Origin: Verrucomicrobiota bacterium
Lineage (GTDB): Bacteria; Chlamydiota; Chlamydiia; Chlamydiales; Rhabdochlamydiaceae
Direction of reading: 5' to 3'
Assembly (NCBI GenBank): GCA_903970455.1
Contig: CAJCIW010000020.1
Location: 1-7,151, forward strand
DNA: 7,151 nt
In this document: positions 1 through 5,340 of the stretch, in pieces
Layout of the letters: every line of letters begins with the position of its first letter
Numbering within the stretch: position 1 is the first letter of the stretch
Program-made: the position numbers and the translations under genes
The notes under the pieces: model-generated
Database searches by the model: none
What the model was told of the DNA's origin: nothing
What the model saw: only the letters and a program-made list of their open reading frames with translations

Positions 1-121
1 CCTGGCCAACTTTTCAGTCAACTTGGGTATAACGTAAAGTTGTTAAAGAATGGGATTCGTAGATTAATAAATTAATCTCGGTGAGCTCGGTGGTTTATTA
101 CCCATTTATGCAACAAAGCCC
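1..121. mobile_element. Probable outer end of an insertion sequence (body lies left of the window)
   Basis: Read on the minus strand from about 120, the sequence begins GGCTTTGTTGCATAAAT. This closely resembles the terminal inverted repeats of IS5-family (IS903-like) elements, which start GGCTTTGTTG. In that orientation the element extends left, out of the window. Plus-strand frame 1 is open from base 1 to a TAA at 73-75 and could be the tail of an element gene, but the 24 residues are not a transposase C-terminus I recognise. The segment also holds an 18-bp near-palindrome at 61-78 (arms AGATTAAT / ATTAATCT, 2-base gap) and two copies of CTCGGTG at 77-83 and 86-92. A target-site duplication cannot be tested because the other end is missing. 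The assignment rests on resemblance of one terminus only. Confidence 0.4.
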
Positions 122-211
122 AAATACTTTAAGGTGTTTAAGGGGATTTATTCTGTGAAAAACAAATAGTTGTAACAACAATCAGGGAGAAAATGTTGCG
201 AAAGACTTTTA
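122..211. other. Intergenic stretch, no gene recognised
   Basis: This AT-rich spacer separates the putative IS end from the 3' end of the minus-strand gene at 212. No convincing terminator is visible for that gene. The best inverted repeat is a short GTTG/CAAC pair near 172-182, which is too weak to call. Confidence 0.4.
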
Positions 212-1336
212 TCAAGAAGAATACTTCTCACTTGAAGAAGAATACTCCTCTTTCGCTCGTTTGTTGAGTATTTCGTTCAATTCCAATTTCAATTGCAGAT
301 TTTCTATTTGTAATCGGGATATTTCTTTGTAGCGCGTATCCTCATTAGAGATAATTTGAATATTGCGATCTAGGAGTATGCGGTTTACCGCTTCGAGAGC
401 ATTCAATTTCCTTTGCAAAATTTCGAGCGCCTGAAATGCGGTCAAGTGGGCTGTTCTCAACAGTTCGATCATCTCAGCTTGGGGATTCTTATTATTTGTT
501 TCTTGATTCCTTTCAAGAGCAGCTTTAAAGTCTTGTTGTAGGATCCGGATCTGATCATTCTCAGAAGCTTCTGAATAGATTTTCTCTAGATTGTTTTGAA
601 AAGCAGTTAAGCATTCGATTTTTGCGTGCGTTTCTACATAAGACGAAAAGCGCGTTCTTCCTAATTCCACATCGTTTTCCGCTAGAAGAAGGAAAATGGG
701 TTCTTTCATACGATAGGGCAATGCGTTAAATTCTGCATGAGCCTGTTCGATCTCTCCTTTTTCAAAAGCGTTGCACACCACCCCGACCATTGCCAATTCG
801 ACCGCACATGCTTTTTGAAAAGGTGTAGAAACCCATTCAGGATTCGAGTTGTAGAAACACAATCTTCCAAAATCTTGGTAATCAGGCCTCTTCTTTACTT
901 TCCATAGAGCCCCAAAAACTTCCCTAGCAACGCTTCCTTCCCCATCGGGAAAACACCTCTTAAATTCCTCAAGGGCTTTCTTTTCTTCCCCGGAGCGCAG
1001 GGTATTTGCAATCGAACCCAAAACTTTTACCCGCACCGAATCGTTCTTTTTTTCTAATGCGTGGAGAATCTTTGACTCAATTTTTCTTGTTCTCTCGATA
1101 ACGTCCTTTAAAGAATTGCAGATATCCCTAAGAACTTGGGGGTTTAATATCCTATAGGTATCTCCAAGAACTTGGACGATGCCGCTGGTCAAAGCCGTTA
1201 ATTGTCGATAGAATTCCATCTGATTTTTTTGAAATTCCAAGATGAATTCAGGCGTGGGTATTTTATCGCCCAATGTCATTTCAAAAAGGTTTATAGAAAC
1301 TTGGAAAGCATGTATGCAATTCTTTATCGACATCAT
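212..1336 (-). CDS. Hypothetical protein with C-terminal coiled coil
   Basis: I do not recognise this 374-residue protein. It has no signal peptide and no clear membrane segment, so it is probably soluble. It is largely charged and helical. Residues about 66-100 and 240-280 look helical, and residues about 286-362 have the heptad-like spacing of Leu/Ile with Glu/Lys expected of a coiled coil. It ends in a Ser/Glu/Tyr-rich tail (EEYSSSSEKYSS). Two ATGs are adjacent, at 1336 and 1333. The Shine-Dalgarno AGGTGA occupies 1342-1337 and abuts the first ATG, so the second ATG (start at 1333, 373 residues) has the better spacing. It lies 81 bases downstream of dnaB on the same strand, with an AT-rich gap and no clear terminator between them, so read-through from dnaB is possible. 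A host-interacting or secreted role is conceivable in this kind of organism but nothing in the sequence shows it. Confidence 0.8.
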   Translation of the reverse strand: MMSIKNCIHAFQVSINLFEMTLGDKIPTPEFILEFQKNQMEFYRQLTALTSGIVQVLGDTYRILNPQVLRDICNSLKDVIERTRKIESKILHALEKKNDSVRVKVLGSIANTLRSGEEKKALEEFKRCFPDGEGSVAREVFGALWKVKKRPDYQDFGRLCFYNSNPEWVSTPFQKACAVELAMVGVVCNAFEKGEIEQAHAEFNALPYRMKEPIFLLLAENDVELGRTRFSSYVETHAKIECLTAFQNNLEKIYSEASENDQIRILQQDFKAALERNQETNNKNPQAEMIELLRTAHLTAFQALEILQRKLNALEAVNRILLDRNIQIISNEDTRYKEISRLQIENLQLKLELNEILNKRAKEEYSSSSEKYSS

Positions 1337-1417
1337 TCACCTAAAATAATTTTTTGCAAAAATTTTAAATTATTTCAGGGTAGTTTTTCAATGAAAAAAA
1401 ATAGTATTAATTTCAGC

Positions 1418-2869
1418 TCAAGGAGAAAAAGCAGCGAAAGCCTCATCGTTCTCCGCAGCTGCGTTCGAATTTGCATGCATTGGCGAGTAGTTGGCGAATT
1501 GAGCGATTTCTTTCCGATAGGTCAAATTGACGCTTCCCACGGCTCCATGCCGGTTTTTGGCGACGATCAATTCACATTGGCCTGGCTTATCGTAAGGATC
1601 GTAGTAATCTCGTCGGAGCAAGAATATGACGATGTCGCTATCTTGCTCGAGTGAGCCCGATTCTCTCAAGTCGCTCATCATCGGGCGGTGCCCTTGCCTT
1701 TCTTCGACTTTGCGGGAGAGTTGGGAAAGACAAAGGATCGGTAGGTTCAATTCACGGGCAAGTGTTTTCATCATGCGGGAAATTTCAGAAATTTCATTCT
1801 GTCTGTTTTCGACATTGCGCGAAAGGCCAGCCCCCGAGATGAGCTGCAGGTAATCGACGATCAGGAGTTGAATGTTGTGGCTTTCTTTCATGCGGCGTGC
1901 CCGTGCGCGGAGATCGGTAATCTTCAACCCTGGTTGATCGTCGATGATGACAGAGGCTTTCATCATCCCATTCACGGCCGCGTTGATCCGCTGGTATTCG
2001 ATCCCATTGATCGATCCGGTGCGGATTTTATCCGATTCTACTTCAGACTGGCTGCAGATCATCCGATGGAGGAGTTGTTCGGCGGTCATTTCTAAAGAAA
2101 AAATGCCGACTGGAAGGGAGTTTTTAAAGGCGACATTTTCGGCAATATTCAGCGCAAGAGCCGTTTTGCCCATGGCCGGACGCGCGGCCAGGATCATCAG
2201 ATTCGATGCCCCAAGACCATTGATCATTTTATCTAAATCGACAAAATGGGTAGGAATACCTGTAATCCCGAGATCTTCGGGGCCTTTCTTTTTAAAACGT
2301 TCTTGCCGTTCCTGCAGCTCTTTGAGGTAGGGCAGTTGAGATGCAGACTTGATGCCCGATAAAAGATCTTTGATCAAAACGCCAGCACTCGAATTCGCGG
2401 ACTGGCTGATCAGAAAAAATTTCGCTTGGGCGTCATCGAGGAGGACATGAACGTCTTCTGGACTATTGAGCGCCTGCCGCTCAATATCTTGGGCTGTGTT
2501 GATCATCCTTCGCAAGATCGATTTATCGCGAACAAGTTCGATGTATTCTTCAATGTACGCGGAAGTTCCCGCATACTGGGCAAGTGTTGTCAGATAGCCG
2601 ATCCCTCCAATCGCCTTGAGCTTGTCTTGCCGTTTGAGCTCTTCTCCAATCAAGTGCACATCGGCAGGTTTGTCGCTCCGATAAGCGCCTTTCATCGCTT
2701 GAAAGATGATTTTATGCTCTGTGAAATAAAAGTCATTTTCGTCAAGGCCATCCGCGCCGATGTTAAGGCTATTGATGCTGGTTAGCATCGAGCCAAGAAC
2801 AATCATCTCAGATTCTTTCGAGTGGGGGGCGAGTTTGATTTTTTCTTTAGAAACAGCCTCGTCGGACAT
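1418..2869 (-). CDS. dnaB: Replicative DNA helicase DnaB
   Basis: DnaB is the hexameric helicase that unwinds DNA 5' to 3' ahead of the replisome using ATP, and it recruits primase at the fork. The 483 residues match the usual family length. Residues about 13-120 form the N-terminal helical domain (APHSKESEMIVLGSML, then the ENDFYFTEHKIIFQAM region). A linker follows, and the RecA-like ATPase domain starts near 200. Visible motifs are Walker A ARPAMGKTA (229-237, K235/T236), the catalytic glutamate E260 in SLEMT, Walker B LLIVDYLQL (D339), the sensor-like LSQLSR with Q383, the DLRESGSLEQD signature (400-410), and the probable arginine finger R440 in AKNRHG. No intein interrupts the gene. ATG 2869 is preceded by CCAGGTG with suitable spacing. 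The C-terminus is a short Ala/Asn-rich tail. In Chlamydia, as I recall, mnmG (gidA) follows dnaB; here an unrelated gene follows. Confidence 0.97.
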   Translation of the reverse strand: MSDEAVSKEKIKLAPHSKESEMIVLGSMLTSINSLNIGADGLDENDFYFTEHKIIFQAMKGAYRSDKPADVHLIGEELKRQDKLKAIGGIGYLTTLAQYAGTSAYIEEYIELVRDKSILRRMINTAQDIERQALNSPEDVHVLLDDAQAKFFLISQSANSSAGVLIKDLLSGIKSASQLPYLKELQERQERFKKKGPEDLGITGIPTHFVDLDKMINGLGASNLMILAARPAMGKTALALNIAENVAFKNSLPVGIFSLEMTAEQLLHRMICSQSEVESDKIRTGSINGIEYQRINAAVNGMMKASVIIDDQPGLKITDLRARARRMKESHNIQLLIVDYLQLISGAGLSRNVENRQNEISEISRMMKTLARELNLPILCLSQLSRKVEERQGHRPMMSDLRESGSLEQDSDIVIFLLRRDYYDPYDKPGQCELIVAKNRHGAVGSVNLTYRKEIAQFANYSPMHANSNAAAENDEAFAAFSP

Positions 2870-2902
2870 GGAACACCTGGATAGGAATAAAGTCCCTGCA
2901 GT

Positions 2903-2908
2903 ATTATC
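2903..2908 (-). promoter_or_regulatory. Possible -10 element upstream of dnaB
   Basis: On the minus strand the 59-base gap before dnaB contains GATAAT, five of six matches to TATAAT, about 34 bases upstream of the ATG. The nearest -35-like hexamer, TTGCTT (minus of 2923-2928), lies only 14 bases away, shorter than the usual spacing. A promoter is plausible but weakly supported; dnaB could instead be read through from the gene at 2929-3525. Confidence 0.22.
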
Positions 2909-2928
2909 AGTTTGGGATATTTAAGCAA

Positions 2929-3525
2929 TTACCACTGATTCGGCAGGTTCACATTGCCGCCGCCGAGATGGGATGAAGGAGAAGGCTGAAAGCACGGCGC
3001 AATCAATGATCTGCCATAAGCGCATCTTTCAAAGGTCGCGTATAGCTTTCCTCCATCCTTATGAAGAATCAAGCCGTAAACGGCTGACAGCTCTAATCCC
3101 AAATAAATGATCGGGGAAAAGGCCACTCTGAACAAGTCTTTGCCGCATGCGCAAAGTCGAGCTTCAAAAGAATAACCGTGATTATTGTCCGGTTTCCAAA
3201 AATGGGAGAAAGTCACTAATTTGGCGATCCGATTGGCAGCGTTGAGCACCAGGCCGACGGCATGCACAATTGGGGTGGCCCCAGCGAGCGCTAAACATTT
3301 TAATCTTTTGATTTTTGGAGAATCATTAAAATACACATCCCCATTGCTTTTGTCGGTGATATAAAACCCTTCTCCTTCCCATTGGTTGAAAGGGACGAAA
3401 TGGGAAAAATCGATGGGATGACAATCGGATTCATCAAACCCATGTGTGATGATTTTTCCATACCCTTCGAAAATGTTTTTCGCGCCATTTGTTAGAAAAT
3501 GAACAACCATTTCAAAAACCTGCAT
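2929..3525 (-). CDS. Conserved-looking chlamydial hypothetical protein, two hydrophobic segments
   Basis: The function is unknown. The protein has 198 residues from ATG 3525. Two hydrophobic stretches are visible, residues about 77-104 (ALAGATPIVHAVGLVLNAA) and about 131-153 (FRVAFSPIIYLGLELSAVYG), either of which could sit in or on a membrane. The C-terminal part contains KLYATFERCAYG, then APCFQP and a HLGGG tail. From memory, this order (KLYA.ER, APCFQP, glycine tail) recurs in multi-copy proteins of environmental Chlamydiae; I cannot verify this here. There is no clear signal peptide. Start choice is uncertain: ATG 3525 has no Shine-Dalgarno, whereas the in-frame ATG at 3510 (residue 6) has CAGG at a suitable distance, so the protein may be 193 residues. 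It lies 59 bases upstream of dnaB on the same strand and just downstream of the foldback that follows tRNA-Ser. Confidence 0.8.
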   Translation of the reverse strand: MQVFEMVVHFLTNGAKNIFEGYGKIITHGFDESDCHPIDFSHFVPFNQWEGEGFYITDKSNGDVYFNDSPKIKRLKCLALAGATPIVHAVGLVLNAANRIAKLVTFSHFWKPDNNHGYSFEARLCACGKDLFRVAFSPIIYLGLELSAVYGLILHKDGGKLYATFERCAYGRSLIAPCFQPSPSSHLGGGNVNLPNQW

Positions 3526-3554
3526 TTTCTGAGTATTTTAATCATAACCGGATT

Positions 3555-3565
3555 AAAAAGCCCTG
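3555..3565 (-). terminator. T-run closing the foldback after tRNA-Ser
   Basis: On the minus strand CAGGGCTTTTT at 3565-3555 ends the 3' arm of the long inverted repeat. Its pairing partner, AAGCCCTG, lies 180 bases earlier (3748-3741), so the intrinsic-terminator shape (GC stem followed by T's) exists only if the whole element folds. It would end transcripts coming from the tRNA gene. Confidence 0.4.
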
Positions 3566-3748
3566 AGAGGATGTTGTAAAATTGCTGTCCCTCTAGAAAA
3601 GAGAGATTTTCGAGCAGATTTAAAAAGTCCGGCCGAGCCAAATATCGGGACGGTGATAGGGGCGAGGACGGACTTTTTGAAGATGCCAAAAAGATCCTCT
3701 TCTAGAGGGGAAGGAGTTTTACAAAACCCTCTGAGAAATCCAGGGCTT
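3558..3748 (-). repeat. 191-base imperfect inverted repeat; candidate structured RNA or tRNA trailer
   Basis: Two arms of about 75-80 bases are imperfect reverse complements. Paired blocks on the plus strand are AAGCCCTG 3558-3565 with CAGGGCTT 3741-3748, TTGTAAAA 3574-3581 with TTTTACAA 3717-3724, CCCTCTAGAA 3589-3598 with TTCTAGAGGG 3700-3709, and AAAAAGTCCG 3622-3631 with CGGACTTTTT 3669-3678. Small asymmetric internal loops separate them, and an apical loop of 37 bases (3632-3668) closes the structure. The element begins nine bases after the last base of tRNA-Ser and would be co-transcribed with it on the minus strand. It ends at a T-run. A 5-base repeat GGATT flanks it (3550-3554 and 3753-3757), so a small palindromic mobile element is the alternative to a functional RNA. 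No known RNA family is assigned. Confidence 0.75.
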
Positions 3749-3757
3749 CGAGGGATT

Positions 3758-3847
3758 CGGAAAGAGAGGGATTTGAACCCTCGGTACCCGTTTAGCGGGT
3801 ACGCGTCCTTAGCAGGGACGTGCCTTCGGCCACTCAGCCATCTTTCC
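3758..3847 (-). tRNA. tRNA-Ser(GCU)
   Basis: This complete serine tRNA of 90 bases reads AGC and AGU codons. The acceptor stem is GGAAAGA (3847-3841) with TCTTTCC (3765-3759), seven perfect pairs, and the discriminator is G at 3758. The anticodon arm is CGTCC-CTGCTAA-GGACG, giving anticodon GCT. The long variable arm typical of tRNA-Ser is a perfect 7-bp stem, GTACCCG / CGGGTAC, with loop CTAAA. The T arm is GAGGG-TTCAAAT-CCCTC. CCA is not encoded, so it must be added by nucleotidyltransferase. A -10 hexamer lies about 77 bases upstream, and a long foldback follows immediately downstream. Confidence 0.98.
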
Positions 3848-3924
3848 AAGAAAGGTTTAAGACAAAGAGAGGAAGTTTAACGGCTTGCGTTTTTCTGGGC
3901 AAGGTTTGATGTAAATGTTTAAAT

Positions 3925-3930
3925 ATTATA
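3925..3930 (-). promoter_or_regulatory. Probable -10 element for tRNA-Ser
   Basis: A perfect TATAAT is read on the minus strand, placing transcription start roughly 65-75 bases ahead of the tRNA. No good -35 is seen at 16-18 bases (the minus-strand hexamer there is CCCTCA-like), so the promoter is weak, extended in another way, or recognised by a relaxed sigma factor. AAGACA at 3948-3943 is too close (12 bases) to count. Confidence 0.4.
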
Positions 3931-3980
3931 GAGATGAGAATTTGTCTTGAGGGGCGAGCGGTTGAATGAATTTTTATGAG

Positions 3981-4018
3981 TTTATTTTTATTTAATAACA
4001 GCATATAATTTACTGTTA
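3981..4018 (+). promoter_or_regulatory. Probable promoter of the 4050 gene with inverted repeat over the -10
   Basis: TATAAT at 4004-4009 is a perfect -10. The hexamer 17 bases upstream, TTTATT (3981-3986), is a poor -35. The -10 lies between the arms of an inverted repeat, TAACAG (3996-4001) and CTGTTA (4013-4018), whose centre falls inside the -10. A repressor bound here would block the promoter. The predicted transcript would start near 4016, about 34 bases before the start codon. The regulator is unknown. Confidence 0.45.
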
Positions 4019-4049
4019 CCACTTTAAAAATAAATGAAAAGGAGTAATT

Positions 4050-4994
4050 GTGTCAATTAGCGCAAATTTTAATACTAATCCCGTCTTGAAGCTTAGTCAA
4101 AACCCAACAGAAGACAATAGCAAAACATTATTTGAAAAGTTTACTAATCCATGGAATGCGGCAAACATTCCCTTAAACGAGCAGGGAACGGTTACAGCTG
4201 TATTTGAAAAAAATGCGCCCAAAATAGTTGTAGACGGCCGTTATCCCATTGACTCATCCCATTTCGACGCTGCGCTTTTAAGCAAAATTGTCGATCCCAC
4301 CGGCAAGCTCAAATCGTTGATCGAAGAGGGAAAAATTATTCAAATTAAGGGAAATAGCACGGTTGATCAGGCCCAAGTGATCCTTCTAGACGATACGAGC
4401 CACCTCGACCGGCTGGTGCAACCGCTGATCCGAGGAGAGGTAGCAAATGCATTGAAAGGCACAGAGAATGTTTATCTTTGCGAAGCCCATCCCTCAAGTA
4501 AAATTGTTTTCAGCCAACATGAGATTGAAAATGCATTCGCTCCTAATCTTAAACTCAACGAACCAGGAACAAAAGATTATCTGTCAGGATGGGATGATGC
4601 TCAAGTCTACAAACAAACGAAAAAATCTATCGTTCAAGGTTATCAACAAATTAATCTTTCAGGGCTCAACTCGGGCAATATAGCAAACATGAATATGGCC
4701 TTAAATGGATTGGTGGATTTACTGAATGTCATTGGAGAAGATGCGCATTTGAGAACAGTCTCATTATGGAAAACAACTGAAGAAAAGCACCAAGTGTTCC
4801 CAAACGCAAAAATCGTTGTCTTTGGCGGGAAGGGGCACCTGGAAGAAAAATGGCTGCATGAGCAGCTTGCTGCGCATGGGCTGCGTTATGTCGAGATTAC
4901 GCCTATGAAAGCTGCCGAAGTCTCAGGAGCTCAGGTGCAAGATTACTATGGTGTTAACAAACATTCGATTTGGGGACACAAAAAGCCCAATTAA
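4050..4994 (+). CDS. Hypothetical protein, possible TraB/TIKI-EreA-ChaN-like fold
   Basis: The protein has 314 residues from a GTG start. AAAAGGAG at 4037-4044 is a strong Shine-Dalgarno with five bases to the GTG. No signal peptide or membrane segment is seen. The first 50 residues are polar and look disordered. Three motifs are spaced like the TIKI / EreA-ChaN / TraB superfamily. The first is a hydrophobic strand then DDTSH (QVILLDDTSHL, H118), where the families have G-E/T-x-H. The second is a strand ending in Glu, VYLCEAH (E145, H147). The third is KIVVFGGKGHLEE (254-266, H263), like the family's GxGH motif, preceded by a helix carrying R235. Members of that superfamily are metal-dependent hydrolases or haem/metal-binding proteins. 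I infer only a fold-level relationship; the first motif is degenerate, so activity could be lost. The gene is monocistronic, divergent from tRNA-Ser, and followed by a strong hairpin. Confidence 0.85.
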   Translation: MSISANFNTNPVLKLSQNPTEDNSKTLFEKFTNPWNAANIPLNEQGTVTAVFEKNAPKIVVDGRYPIDSSHFDAALLSKIVDPTGKLKSLIEEGKIIQIKGNSTVDQAQVILLDDTSHLDRLVQPLIRGEVANALKGTENVYLCEAHPSSKIVFSQHEIENAFAPNLKLNEPGTKDYLSGWDDAQVYKQTKKSIVQGYQQINLSGLNSGNIANMNMALNGLVDLLNVIGEDAHLRTVSLWKTTEEKHQVFPNAKIVVFGGKGHLEEKWLHEQLAAHGLRYVEITPMKAAEVSGAQVQDYYGVNKHSIWGHKKPN

Positions 4995-5019
4995 GTGCTG
5001 AGCTTTGAGCAATAATTTT

Positions 5020-5046
5020 TAGCCGAGGCAGATTTTGCCTCGGCTA
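5020..5046 (+). terminator. Strong hairpin between convergent genes
   Basis: TAGCCGAGGCA (5020-5030) pairs perfectly with TGCCTCGGCTA (5036-5046) across a five-base loop. It sits between the plus-strand gene ending at 4994 and the minus-strand gene ending at 5055, so it could serve both. The 3' flank is ATTGTGC on the plus strand and AAAATTATT on the minus strand. Neither is a true U-run, so termination may be inefficient or rely on the stem alone. Confidence 0.6.
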
Positions 5047-5054
5047 TTGTGCAA

Positions 5055-5252
5055 TTACTCACCACCCTCGCATAGCTGTTCCATAATAATCTCCAAGACA
5101 TCATTTCGAATGAAACGTTGTGTGATCCGTCTCCGCTGGTTAATATATTTTTTTCTTAATCGCTTGGTTTCTGCTAGTTCCGGATCAGCCGCAAAACCCG
5201 GAAGGCGCATATAGTTTAAAGAGATCCTTCCTTCACTGGAAAACGACTTCAA
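5055..5252 (-). CDS. Small basic hypothetical protein, in-frame remainder of a frameshifted gene
   Basis: The open frame gives 65 residues from TTG 5252, the first conventional start in the frame. It is rich in Arg/Lys (KRLRKKYINQRRRITQRF) and ends LEIIMEQLCEGGE. I recognise no family. The frame stays open upstream as far as 5327 without an ATG, GTG or TTG, reading the plausible sequence SDGYKCIEEELGALNPC before the TTG. An ATG at 5340, overlapping the stop of the 5337-6245 gene as ATGA, runs in a different frame and joins this one if one A is removed from the seven-A tract at 5321-5315. The repaired product would be 94 residues. So either this is a recent pseudogene, a sequencing error, or a gene expressed by slippage at the A-tract. 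The basic patch could bind nucleic acid, but that is only inferred from charge. Confidence 0.5.
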   Translation of the reverse strand: MKSFSSEGRISLNYMRLPGFAADPELAETKRLRKKYINQRRRITQRFIRNDVLEIIMEQLCEGGE

Positions 5253-5280
5253 ACATGGATTGAGAGCACCGAGTTCTTCT

Positions 5281-5340
5281 TCAATGCATTTGTATCCATC
5301 GGATGGGTTGGTTCTTTTTTTCCTGATTTAAATATTTCAT
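5281..5340 (-). pseudogene. Out-of-frame 5' segment of the small basic gene
   Basis: ATG 5340 shares ATGA with the TGA of the upstream gene (5339-5337), a typical coupled start. It reads MKYLNQEKK, then passes the A7 tract (5321-5315) and stops at TGA 5283-5281 after 19 residues. Deleting one A gives MKYLNQEKR and continues directly into the frame of the 5055-5252 gene with no stop. The start overlap and open continuation together argue that this was, or is, one gene. Confidence 0.5.

Noticed and set aside
193..267. 24-codon plus-strand frame with AGGGAG upstream
   Set aside because: It overlaps the minus-strand gene end antisense, its Lys-rich sequence merely reflects the TTCTTC repeat of that gene, and no homology or promoter supports it.
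1626..2785. Several plus-strand open frames opposite dnaB
   Set aside because: They are antisense shadows of a conserved gene, with Ser/Arg/Cys-rich translations and no ribosome sites.
3558..3748. Direct assignment of the foldback as 6S RNA
   Set aside because: It is rod-like and of about the right length, but I could not identify the large central bubble or a conserved sequence, so it is left unassigned.
3553..3880. Open frames on both strands across the tRNA and the foldback
   Set aside because: They run through a clear tRNA and a base-paired element and encode no recognisable protein.
5308..5325. Programmed -1 frameshift at A-AAA-AAG
   Set aside because: The slippery heptamer is in phase, but a -1 shift leads to a stop in another short frame; the long frame needs +1 (or loss of one A).
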